A stretch of DNA of 9,411 nucleotides from Planctomycetota bacterium (lineage in GTDB: Bacteria > Planctomycetota > Phycisphaerae > UBA1845). Position 1 is the stretch's first letter. Every line of letters begins with the position of its first letter. The notes below the pieces were generated by a model. That model worked only from the letters and a program-made list of their open reading frames with translations, was not told the origin of the DNA and did no database searches. A program made the translations under genes and the position numbers. Below, in pieces: positions 1-6,674 of this stretch. The DNA lies in the NCBI GenBank assembly GCA_024278775.1, contig JAJRSP010000113.1, forward strand, positions 1 through 9,411, in the 5' to 3' direction.

Positions 1-2
1 AG

Positions 3-62
3 CTTCGAAAAATGGTAGAAACGTGGACGCGCCAAACCAAGACCGAACACGCCGCCACCTGA
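3..62 (+). CDS. possible C-terminal end of an upstream gene (partial)
   Basis: Reading from base 3, the frame is open from the window edge to a TGA at 60-62. It gives a short charged tail (LRKMVETWTRQTKTEHAAT) that reads like a normal protein C-terminus. The fragment is too short to assign to a family, and another + frame is also open from the edge to 71-73, as is at least one frame on the - strand. The call rests only on the open frame and the plausible composition. It could equally be intergenic sequence. Confidence 0.2.
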   Translation, partial: LRKMVETWTRQTKTEHAAT

Positions 63-447
63 ACTTGTTCTGATACCGCGTGTCATAAGTCCTACAACGA
101 CCTGAGCTGTGGGTTTCAGCCCGCGCGGTTGCGAGAATTCGTGCGTGGCTCGGTGTTCCAGCGCCGCGCTAGCTATAGCATGCGGCTCGGCGGCCCCATC
201 TCGAAAGATAATCCGTCTGACAACTTCTTACCGGCTGCCCGTCCAAACGGCGGCGCGTCATGTTCTGGTTTACCCGTTATCTCCTCGCACACCTTCTCAT
301 CTCTTGAAAACCACGAAGACCTCGATTACCCTACCGACGAGGGTCGGACCGGGATGAGTCGCGCCGGAGCGAAAGTTTTTATGACGTGAGGCGGGCGCCG
401 GGAGTGCCATCTATCTGGCACTCAGTGCCGGGCAGGGATATCCGTTT
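63..447. other. 385-base stretch without a convincing gene (leader/intergenic)
   Basis: Only short overlapping open frames exist here, on both strands. Their translations have no recognisable motif and skewed composition (many Arg, Ser and Pro), as expected of chance frames in GC-rich DNA. I see no tRNA, no riboswitch consensus that I can name, and no clear -35/-10 pair. A small palindrome (GCTATAGC) lies near 172-180. The last 50 bases hold the strong inverted repeat listed separately. The promoter of the block starting at 448 most likely lies in this stretch. Confidence 0.5.
402..429 (+). promoter_or_regulatory. inverted repeat with a third arm, just upstream of the lipoyl-protein gene
   Basis: GAGTGCCA (402-409) and TGGCACTC (416-423) are perfect reverse complements separated by six bases (TCTATC), giving an 8-bp stem. 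The next bases repeat the arm again: GGCACT (417-422), one base, AGTGCC (424-429), so the middle arm can pair with either flank. The element ends four bases before a CAGGGA ribosome-binding site (433-438), which sits nine bases from the ATG at 448. The position suits an operator or a leader hairpin that can switch between two pairings and affect translation. That role is inferred; only the repeat itself is seen. Confidence 0.45.
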
Positions 448-897
448 ATGGTGAGCGCACATCTTCAATACAAACGATCCAGATTTTCGACGCGGTTGCC
501 GTCCGACCGTCTCTACGCGGCCGGTCACGCCTGGCTTAAAGAAGCATCCCCCGGCCTGTGGCATATCGGCTTTACCAGATTCGCCACACGCCTTCTCGGC
601 GAACCCGTGGAACTGGATTTCGAGGTCGAGCCCGAAACCCCCGTCCGCACCGGGGATACCGTCGGGTGGGTGGAAGGCTTCAAGGCGGTCACCGATCTGT
701 TCTGTCCGCTGCCCGGTCTCTTTGCCGGCCCCAATCCAAACCTCGATCAGGATATCGCGTCCGTGCAATCCGACCCGTATGGGAAGGGGTGGCTCTATGC
801 CGTGGCGGGCGCTCCGCCGGATGACTGCGTTGACGCCACCGGGTACGCGGAGGTTCTCGATACCGCCATCGACAAGATGATGGGAAAGACCCTATGA
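448..897 (+). CDS. GcvH-like lipoyl carrier protein
   Basis: This 149-residue protein has the glycine-cleavage-H / lipoyl-domain pattern. GHAWLK near residues 26-31 corresponds to the HEWV region, and GFTRFATRLLGE (41-52) to the GITxxAxxxLG region. GWVEGFKAVTDLFCPLPG (73-90) contains the probable lipoylated Lys79, and DPYGKGWLYAV (109-119) matches the conserved end of the domain. H proteins carry a swinging lipoyl arm in the cytoplasm. No gcvT or gcvP is visible next to it. Instead it overlaps a COG0523 GTPase by 4 bp and is followed by HdrA-N-like and ferredoxin genes, so it may serve another pathway, as the lipoate-binding proteins of sulfur-oxidising Hdr-like systems do. CAGGGA at 433-438 supports the ATG at 448. 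It is slightly longer than a typical H protein (about 125-130). An ordinary GcvH remains possible. Confidence 0.85.
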   Translation: MVSAHLQYKRSRFSTRLPSDRLYAAGHAWLKEASPGLWHIGFTRFATRLLGEPVELDFEVEPETPVRTGDTVGWVEGFKAVTDLFCPLPGLFAGPNPNLDQDIASVQSDPYGKGWLYAVAGAPPDDCVDATGYAEVLDTAIDKMMGKTL

Positions 898-2036
898 GTG
901 CAAACGCTACGCCCACGGCGCGATATATCATGATCGGCGGCTTCCTCGGCGCGGGCAAGACAACGGCCGTGGCCCGCCTCGGCCACTATCTGAAAGGCCG
1001 TGGGCTTCGTGTGGGCTTGATCGCCAACGACCAGAGCGTGGGGCTGGTGGACACCACCATGCTACGCGCGCAAGGTTTCCATGTGGCCGAGATCGCCGGT
1101 GGTTGCCTGTGCTGCCGGTTCAACTCTCTCGTCGACGCGGCCAATCATCTGACGACCGAAACGCGCCCGGAAGTGTTCATCGCAGAGCCGGTCGGAAGCT
1201 GCACGGATCTGGTCGCCACCGTGAGTTACCCGCTCCGCAGAATCTACGGTGATCGCTTCTCAATCGCACCGCTCAGCGTACTGGTGGACCCGAATCGCTG
1301 CGCGAAAATCCTCGGCCTCTCTCCAAGCCGATCGTTTTCGGACAAGGTAGTTTACGTCTACCAGAAACAACTGGAAGAGGCCGAGATCATCGTCATCAAC
1401 AAGTGTGATGTGATCGACGAATCGCTTCGCGAGACACTCCGCGCCACCCTCCAGGAATCGTATCCGCATAGCGAGATCGTGTGCGTCTCCGCGCGCGACG
1501 GCACGGGCTTGGACGAATGGTTCGGGAAAATCGCCGATGCCGAATGCCGCAACGCGGCCACCATGCCCATCGACTATGCGGTCTATGCAGAGGGGGAGGC
1601 GCGGCTGGGCTGGCTCAACGCCACCGTGCATCTACAGGCAGACGAACCGTTTGATGGGAACGAATGGCTCTTGCGGCTGGCGGATCATTTAAAAAGACGG
1701 CTCGCTGTCGAGGCGTCCGAAATCGCGCACCTCAAGATGACCTTGGACTCCGGAGGTTCTAACGGTAACCTATCCATCGTCAGCCTCGTGGGCTGCGACG
1801 AAGTACCGGATTTGCGTGAATCTTTGCTCGATCGCATAGACCATGGTGAGTTGATCGTGAACCTTCGGGCGGAGGCCGACCCGGAGTGGCTGAAGTCCGC
1901 AACGATCGACGCGCTCGATACATGCACCGCCGGAGTGTCGATGAAGGTTGAACACCTGGAGTACTTTCGCCCCGGGAAACCCACACCGACGCACCGGATC
2001 ACGAAGCCGGATGCCGCGCGTGCGCAGACCGGCTAG
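894..2036 (+). CDS. COG0523/CobW-family G3E P-loop GTPase
   Basis: This 380-residue protein has a Walker A motif GGFLGAGKTT (15-24), the family's metal-binding CxCC motif as GGCLCC (69-74), IAEPVG (96-101) at the usual IExxG position, and the guanine-specificity motif NKCD (169-172). Members of the G3E family bind Zn, Co or Ni and act as GTP-driven metallochaperones or insertases (CobW, ZNG1/YeiR, and more distantly HypB and UreG). The C-terminal part (about 215-380) is less typical and I cannot name a subdomain in it. The start overlaps the lipoyl gene stop (ATGA, 894-897), so the two are probably translationally coupled. No Zur box or cobalamin riboswitch is evident upstream. A role in maturing a metal or cofactor site on a neighbouring enzyme is inferred from context. 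The GTPase call is strong; its metal and target are unknown. Confidence 0.88.
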   Translation: MSANATPTARYIMIGGFLGAGKTTAVARLGHYLKGRGLRVGLIANDQSVGLVDTTMLRAQGFHVAEIAGGCLCCRFNSLVDAANHLTTETRPEVFIAEPVGSCTDLVATVSYPLRRIYGDRFSIAPLSVLVDPNRCAKILGLSPSRSFSDKVVYVYQKQLEEAEIIVINKCDVIDESLRETLRATLQESYPHSEIVCVSARDGTGLDEWFGKIADAECRNAATMPIDYAVYAEGEARLGWLNATVHLQADEPFDGNEWLLRLADHLKRRLAVEASEIAHLKMTLDSGGSNGNLSIVSLVGCDEVPDLRESLLDRIDHGELIVNLRAEADPEWLKSATIDALDTCTAGVSMKVEHLEYFRPGKPTPTHRITKPDAARAQTG

Positions 2037-2102
2037 TGTCCCGGTTGCTTTGGGTAGCGGTATTGCGTCGACAGGCGGAGGCATGGAGACCATAACACAA
2101 AG

Positions 2103-2459
2103 ATGATACCACAGCCGCGAATCCTCTATTGCAACTGCACCTATGCCAAGGTGATCCCTCCGGAGACAAAGCGAGAAGTGTTGCGCAGGCTTTGCGCGTC
2201 CGGTGTGGCGTTCGATTCTGTAGCCGACCTTTGCGAAATGTCGGCCAGGCGTGACCCGGCCCTGAAGGAGATCGCCAACGCCGGACACGTGAAGATGGCG
2301 GCTTGTTTCCCTCGCGCGGTCAAGTGGTTGTTCCACGCGGCTGGCGCGCCCCTGCCCGAGGCGGGTGTCGAGGTCTTTAACATGCGCGAGCGGGATGCTG
2401 ATGACATTGTTCCGCTGCTCCTGAACGGCCGCCCGGCGGTGGAGGCACCCACACCATGA
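2103..2459 (+). CDS. small Cys-containing protein resembling the HdrA N-terminal domain
   Basis: The product has 118 residues. ILYCNCTYAKVIPPE (7-21) has a CxC near the N-terminus. It is followed by SVADLCEMSARRDPALKEI (39-57) and VKMAACFPRAVKWLFHAAG (63-81). This order of a short Cys motif, an xxLCxxxxxDPxLKEI helix and an ACxPR motif matches the beginning of HdrA-like heterodisulfide reductase subunits (VCxC..., MCSDPG..LI, AACSPR). Here the FAD and ferredoxin domains that normally follow are absent. Cys residues are at 10, 12, 31, 44 and 68. It starts 66 bp after the GTPase gene, and its stop overlaps the next gene's ATG by 4 bp, suggesting that it works with that ferredoxin protein. The best upstream ribosome-binding candidate (GGAGA, 2085-2089) is 13 bases from the ATG, rather far. 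The family call is from motif resemblance read by eye. Confidence 0.6.
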   Translation: MIPQPRILYCNCTYAKVIPPETKREVLRRLCASGVAFDSVADLCEMSARRDPALKEIANAGHVKMAACFPRAVKWLFHAAGAPLPEAGVEVFNMRERDADDIVPLLLNGRPAVEAPTP

Positions 2460-3364
2460 GCAGGCTTACGGCCGCACGCCTACGTGTCGTTCTCTACGAA
2501 GGATCCGGCAGCGAATCCATCTCGGACGATGAACGCTTCGGTTTGATAAGCGACCTGCTCGACGGCGGGTACAACGTGACGCTCGCGAATGGAAACGGCG
2601 ATGTAGTGAGCCCTGACCGCGCGCCCATGGTCGTACTCGGACGGTTCGACGACAAGCAACCGATACCCGTGCGAGCCGAAGGCGCAGGTAACGGGGGGGC
2701 GTCTATCACGTTCCGCGACATCCAAGGGAAACACTGCGACGCAGTGTTACGAATCGTGGCCGAAGTCGAGGCGCACAAGAACACTTCGCCACCGGGTGGA
2801 TGGAAGCCCTGGTTTCCCGTGATCGACTTCGATCGCTGCACAAACTGCATGCAGTGCCTGAGCTTCTGCCTCTTTGATGTCTATGCGGTTGATCCAAACG
2901 ACTCGATTACTGTTCAGAATCAGGACAAGTGCAAGACGGACTGTCCGGCTTGTTCCCGCGTTTGCCCGGAGGTGGCCATTCTTTTTCCCAAGTACGCCAA
3001 AGGCCCGATCAACGGTGACGTCGTTCGAGAGGCCGACATCCAGCATGAGGCGATGAAGGTAGACGTCTCCACGTTGCTCGGCGGCAACATCTACGCCGCG
3101 CTGCGAGACCGCCAGCGAGAAGCGCGCAAACGCTTCTCCACGGAGCGGGACGAATCGAGAGCCCTGATCGAACGCCGCCGTTGCCTGAAAAAACTCCAAG
3201 GAAGTCTGGACATTCCGGATGAGGTGCTGATGAGTCTCCCGAGCGTGGGAGATATAGAGGAGCGTGCCGCCCGCGCCAGAGAGAAATCGGAAAAACGCCG
3301 GGCTCGATCACAAACGGCGAAAGACCAACGCCCCGTACCCACACAAGAAGAGTGGGGCATCTAG
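2456..3364 (+). CDS. ferredoxin-domain protein with two [4Fe-4S] motifs
   Basis: This 302-residue protein has three parts. Residues 1-120 are a region I do not recognise, without Cys clusters. Residues 121-180 hold a ferredoxin module with C128-x2-C131-x2-C134-x3-C138 and C159-x3-C163-x2-C166-x3-C170-P. The second set has one extra residue in its first gap and the first set lacks the usual Pro after the fourth Cys, so the module is slightly atypical but keeps all eight ligands. Residues about 205-302 are highly charged (many Arg, Lys and Glu), probably helical or coiled. There is no signal peptide or membrane segment, so it is likely a cytoplasmic electron carrier. GGAGG at 2441-2445, ten bases before the ATG, supports the start, and the 4-bp overlap ties it to the HdrA-N-like protein. 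Electron transfer between that protein, the lipoyl carrier and an unknown partner is inference. Confidence 0.8.
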   Translation: MSRLTAARLRVVLYEGSGSESISDDERFGLISDLLDGGYNVTLANGNGDVVSPDRAPMVVLGRFDDKQPIPVRAEGAGNGGASITFRDIQGKHCDAVLRIVAEVEAHKNTSPPGGWKPWFPVIDFDRCTNCMQCLSFCLFDVYAVDPNDSITVQNQDKCKTDCPACSRVCPEVAILFPKYAKGPINGDVVREADIQHEAMKVDVSTLLGGNIYAALRDRQREARKRFSTERDESRALIERRRCLKKLQGSLDIPDEVLMSLPSVGDIEERAARAREKSEKRRARSQTAKDQRPVPTQEEWGI

Positions 3365-3379
3365 GAGCGCGGTGTATCT

Positions 3380-3403
3380 GAAACGGCCGGATTGTGCCGT
3401 TTC
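3380..3403 (+). terminator. stem-loop after the ferredoxin gene, possible terminator without T-tract
   Basis: GAAACGGC (3380-3387) pairs perfectly with GCCGTTTC (3396-3403) across an 8-base loop. It begins 15 bases after the TAG at 3362-3364. The following bases are CAAAAAGG rather than a T-run, so it does not look like a classical Rho-independent terminator on the + strand. It may stabilise the 3' end of the upstream transcript or weakly attenuate reading into the radical SAM gene. Confidence 0.35.
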
Positions 3404-3424
3404 CAAAAAGGTTGGCTAGTTTCT

Positions 3425-3511
3425 TCCCCCCTTACCAAGGGGGGATTGAGGGGGGTTCTTCGGAAGAGAAAGAACCGTCCCTTGCTCCTCCTAGTTAAGG
3501 AGGGGAGCAAG
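3425..3511. repeat. cluster of three G/C-tract hairpins (dispersed-repeat type)
   Basis: Three stem-loops follow one another. TCCCCCCTT (3425-3433) pairs with AAGGGGGGA (3437-3445) over a 3-base loop, and a further G6 tract follows at 3450-3455. GGTTCTT (3454-3460) pairs with AAGAACC (3470-3476). CTTGCTCC (3481-3488) pairs with GGAGCAAG (3504-3511), with an inner TCC/GGA. Read on the - strand, one frame gives the peptide TPLNPPLVRGEE, a phrase I associate with short palindromic repeats scattered between genes in many bacterial genomes and often misannotated as small proteins. Open frames across this spacer are therefore best treated as non-coding. Whether other copies exist in this genome cannot be seen here. 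Confidence 0.6.
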
Positions 3512-3608
3512 ATTAAAACAGTCCTTTGGGACGGGTAAAAGCATCGTACGAGTCGGCAAGCCAAAGCGGTGTAGCCGGCGATGGATAGGAAGGCAGCGAC
3601 CGCGGAGA

Positions 3609-4805
3609 ATGATTGCATCGCTCGGCTATCGTATCTGGCGCACCACCGACACGCGCATACTCTGGAAGTTTGCGTACAACTTCGGCTACAAGGGCATGCG
3701 CTCCGTGCAGCGTTTTAAGAAGCGGCTCAAACGCGGGACCACCTTCCCGCCGTTTCTCTACATCTCCATCACCAACAGTTGCAACCTCCGCTGTACGGGC
3801 TGTTGGATTGACGTGGCCGCCCCCCAGGCGATCATCACCTTCGATGAGATGAACACGCTCATCGAAAACGCCAAAAGGCACGGAAACAGCTTCTTCGGTA
3901 TCCTCGGCGGCGAGCCGTTCATGCACCCGGATCTGCTTCGCATTCTCGCCGCCCATCCCGACTGCTATTTTCAGATCTTCACCAACGGCCACTTCATCAC
4001 AGATAGCGTGGCCGCAGAAATGCGCCGCATCGGTAACGCCACACCGCTCATCAGCGTCGAGGGCACCGAACTCGTCAGCGACCAGCGACGCGGCCGACTC
4101 GGCGTGCTAAGCAAAACATTATCCGGCATCGACGCCTGTGTTCGTAACCGCCTCATCACCGGAGTCGCCACGAGTGTCTGCCAGACCAACATCGACGACC
4201 TCGTCAACGAAGACTGGGTGGATGCGCTCATCAAACGCGGCGTGCATTACATGTGGTACCATACCTACCGACCCGTCGGCCCGGATGCCGCGCCGGAGCT
4301 CGCACTGCGGCCGGATCAAGTGCTGGCCGTACGGCGTTTCGCCGTGGAGATGCGATCGAGAAAGGCCATCGGGTTCGTCGACGCCTACTGGGACGACAAA
4401 GGCCGGGCCCTCTGCCCGGCCGCCACGGGTATCAGCCATCACGTCGGACCCTGGGGTGACATCGAGCCCTGCCCGATCATACAACTGGCCACCGAAAACA
4501 TCCGGGACAACCACGGCGACATCTACAAAACCTTGACCGAATCGGCCTACCTGAGAGACTTTCGGGAGACGGCCGCCAAGGCGACGCGCGGCTGCATCGT
4601 GCTGGAACGCCCCGACCTGCTAAAAGAGCTGGCGATGAGGCACGGCGCGAAGGACACGACGGATCGAAAAGAGATGATGACCGAGCTCGACACCATGTAC
4701 TCGCTCAACAGTCAGCACAACCCCGGAAACGAGATTCCCGAAGACCAGTGGCTCTACCGGTTTGCGAAAAAGCATTGGTTCTTCGGGTTTGGGGCCTATA
4801 CCTAA
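3609..4805 (+). CDS. radical SAM enzyme with SPASM/twitch-like C-terminus
   Basis: This 398-residue protein has the radical SAM signature CNLRCTGC (C58, C62, C65; CxxxCxxC) in ITNSCNLRCTGCW, and a GGEP motif (100-103) that contacts SAM. The TIM-barrel core spans about residues 48-260. The C-terminal part has C269 (ALCPAATG), VGPWGDIEPCPI with C288, and C329, a layout like a SPASM or twitch auxiliary cluster. Basic and aromatic residues 1-47 and an aromatic tail (WLYRFAKKHWFFGFG, 381-395) could associate with membrane or bind a lipid. The N-terminus differs from the hopanoid enzyme HpnH as I recall it (CNLACAGC plus a distinct C-terminal domain), so I do not call it HpnH. It lies 4 bases before the prenyl-synthase ATG, so a lipid or isoprenoid substrate is likely by context. 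The start has an AGGAAGG (3587-3593) 15 bases upstream; no better in-frame start is seen. Confidence 0.88.
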   Translation: MIASLGYRIWRTTDTRILWKFAYNFGYKGMRSVQRFKKRLKRGTTFPPFLYISITNSCNLRCTGCWIDVAAPQAIITFDEMNTLIENAKRHGNSFFGILGGEPFMHPDLLRILAAHPDCYFQIFTNGHFITDSVAAEMRRIGNATPLISVEGTELVSDQRRGRLGVLSKTLSGIDACVRNRLITGVATSVCQTNIDDLVNEDWVDALIKRGVHYMWYHTYRPVGPDAAPELALRPDQVLAVRRFAVEMRSRKAIGFVDAYWDDKGRALCPAATGISHHVGPWGDIEPCPIIQLATENIRDNHGDIYKTLTESAYLRDFRETAAKATRGCIVLERPDLLKELAMRHGAKDTTDRKEMMTELDTMYSLNSQHNPGNEIPEDQWLYRFAKKHWFFGFGAYT

Positions 4806-4808
4806 ACC

Positions 4809-6674
4809 ATGGCGGACAGCAAGGGGTTCAGGCTCATGATAACACCAAACGACGTAACACAGACCGACGGACTCGCGGGCGTGGACTCGCAGTGTGACGC
4901 ACGATCCCGTGACGCGCAGTCTTCCCGCGTGAGGTCAAAAACCCTCCCGTTGCTTACGCTGCCTCCGCGCGTGCCGACGCCCATCGTACGTCCGGCCCAG
5001 TCCAACATACCCAACAATCGCACCGTGCGAGATCGTCTGAAAAAAATCGCCGCCGAGCATGTAGACAGCCTATCGCTCATACCGCCGATCGACATCACGG
5101 AGCTGCGCTCGCTTACCGTGGCCGTTCGCAAGCTCGCCGATGTGGCTGACACCTACGATGACTACGTGGCCATCCTCGTCAACAACGCCGTCTGGCGAGA
5201 CGCCGTCGCAAAAATCCCCTATGACCGACGTCTGCTGTTGCTGCCCAAGTGTCTACGTCTGGAGGAACACTGCCCGGCCCCGTTCGACGAGTTCGGCTTG
5301 CTCTGTAAGGAGTGTGGCCTCTGCTCGTTGCACGACCTCACCGTCGAAGCAGAGCGTCTAGGTTACGCCGTTCTCGTGGCCGAAGGCTCTGCGATCGTCC
5401 GCAGCATGATCGAGACCGGGCGGATCGAGGCCATCGTGGGGGTGAGCTGCCTGAATGTCTTGGAAAAATGCTTCCCCCACCTGGAGGCGACGGCCGTCCC
5501 CGGCGTGGCCATCCCGCTGTTGCAAGATGACTGCGTCAACACCACCGTCGACATGGATTGGATCTGGGATGTCATTCATCTCACCTCCGACGATCACACC
5601 TATCGCCTGGACCTCAACGCCTTACAGGGCGAGGTACAGACATGGTTTGAGCCGCCGTCGCTGGCAGAACACATGGGACAGCCTAACGATGAGACCGAAC
5701 GCATCGCCCACGAATGGCTGGCCCGAGCCGGCAAACGCTGGCGACCCTACCTCGCCGCCTGCGTCTATGTGGCCCTTCAGAAAACGCGAGCCGGCGAGCC
5801 CCCCTTGATGCCGCCCGACCTCAAAAAACTGGCGATGGCCGTGGAATGCTTTCACAAGGCATCACTCATCCACGACGACATCGAGGACGACGACGAGCAG
5901 CGCTACGGTGAACCGTCCCTACATGCGCAGTATGGCATGCCGGTCGCGCTCAACGTCGGCGATTTCCTTCTCGGGGAGGGCTATCGCCTGATCGGAGAAT
6001 TGGTTGTTTCTGCCTCCGTCAAAGTGGCGATGCTCCGGGCTGCCGCCGAAGGTCACCTCACACTAAGCCGAGGACAGGGGGCTGAATTATGCTGGTCACG
6101 AAACCCCGAGCCTCTTAGTTCGTTGGAGGTGCTCGGTATCTTCCGTCAAAAAACAGCCCCCGCGTTTGAGATTGCGCTACGCCTCGGGGCCTACTTCGGA
6201 GGCGCAGACTCGGAAACGCATGATGTATTGCGTGAGTACAGCGAATCACTCGGGATCGCCTATCAGATTCGCGATGACCTGGAAGATTTCTCCGGCGAGA
6301 GTGACTCGCACGACCTCCGTGATTTGCGGCCTTCCGTGATTCTCTCCATCGCCCACAAACGCGCCCAGCCCGGCCCCGACAAAGACCTGTTGACGGGCCT
6401 CTGGCGGTGTGAGTATGACTACGCCGACATCGCTGCAGACGTAAACCGCATCATCATCGAACGCGGCGTCGCGGAGAAAGCATGTGAACTGAAGGACGCC
6501 TACACCGAGCAAGCGATACGATCGCTGCGGCTTCTTACCAATCCCACGCTGAAAGGGTTGTTGCGACGCGTCGTCGGAAAAATCTTCGGCGACAACCTCA
6601 TCGAAGGATACTGCAGTGACTTTGAGGCTCGAAATGCTTCAGGTAGCCCGGCTCGCACCGAGTCTGCTACATGA
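4809..6674 (+). CDS. DUF116 domain fused to trans-polyprenyl diphosphate synthase
   Basis: This is a 621-residue fusion. Residues 1-100 are low-complexity and Pro/Arg-rich. Residues about 110-260 are a DUF116 domain with LLLLPKCLR (142-150), HCPAPFDEFGLLCKECGLCS (154-173), IVGVSCLNVLEKCFP (209-223) and QDDCVNTTVD (239-248). Its Cys at 148, 155, 166, 169, 172, 214, 221 and 242 suggest a metal or Fe-S site. Residues about 290-600 are a class I isoprenyl diphosphate synthase: GKRWRP (308-313), first Asp-rich motif DDIED (356-360) and second motif DDLED (489-493), so both Mg-binding sites are intact. The residue five before the first motif is Ala351, not the bulky aromatic of FPP synthases, which fits a product of C20 or longer (inference). 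The first ATG (4809) lacks a good ribosome-binding site; the in-frame ATG at 4836 has AAGGGG nine bases upstream and may be the true start. The downstream gene overlaps its end by 59 bases. Confidence 0.88.
   Translation: MADSKGFRLMITPNDVTQTDGLAGVDSQCDARSRDAQSSRVRSKTLPLLTLPPRVPTPIVRPAQSNIPNNRTVRDRLKKIAAEHVDSLSLIPPIDITELRSLTVAVRKLADVADTYDDYVAILVNNAVWRDAVAKIPYDRRLLLLPKCLRLEEHCPAPFDEFGLLCKECGLCSLHDLTVEAERLGYAVLVAEGSAIVRSMIETGRIEAIVGVSCLNVLEKCFPHLEATAVPGVAIPLLQDDCVNTTVDMDWIWDVIHLTSDDHTYRLDLNALQGEVQTWFEPPSLAEHMGQPNDETERIAHEWLARAGKRWRPYLAACVYVALQKTRAGEPPLMPPDLKKLAMAVECFHKASLIHDDIEDDDEQRYGEPSLHAQYGMPVALNVGDFLLGEGYRLIGELVVSASVKVAMLRAAAEGHLTLSRGQGAELCWSRNPEPLSSLEVLGIFRQKTAPAFEIALRLGAYFGGADSETHDVLREYSESLGIAYQIRDDLEDFSGESDSHDLRDLRPSVILSIAHKRAQPGPDKDLLTGLWRCEYDYADIAADVNRIIIERGVAEKACELKDAYTEQAIRSLRLLTNPTLKGLLRRVVGKIFGDNLIEGYCSDFEARNASGSPARTESAT
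4821..4826 (+). promoter_or_regulatory. ribosome-binding site favouring the start at 4836
   Basis: AAGGGG lies nine bases before the in-frame ATG at 4836, an ideal spacing, whereas the ATG at 4809 has no comparable site. The protein may therefore begin at residue 10 of the longest reading (MITPNDV). Either start leaves the DUF116 and synthase domains intact. Confidence 0.45.
6603..6608 (+). promoter_or_regulatory. ribosome-binding site supporting a GTG start inside the preceding gene
   Basis: GAAGGA at 6603-6608 is seven bases from the GTG at 6616. It supports initiation of the next gene within the last 59 bases of the prenyl-synthase gene, and so translational coupling of the two. Confidence 0.5.

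Noticed and set aside
109..389. two small + strand open frames upstream of the lipoyl gene
   Set aside because: They have no recognisable motif, overlap each other in different frames, and have the composition of chance frames.
379..768. 129-residue open frame on the - strand
   Set aside because: It lies opposite the lipoyl-protein gene, which has clear family motifs, and its own translation has none.
1770..2336. 188-residue open frame on the - strand
   Set aside because: It covers the end of the GTPase gene and most of the HdrA-N-like gene on the opposite strand and shows no motif; it is a shadow of GC-rich coding sequence.
3425..3511. CRISPR array or Rho-independent terminator
   Set aside because: There are no evenly spaced direct repeats with unique spacers, and no T-tract follows the hairpins on the + strand.
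3361..3618. 85-residue open frame on the - strand in the spacer
   Set aside because: Its middle is the palindromic repeat (the NPPLVRGE-type phrase), a usual source of false small proteins.
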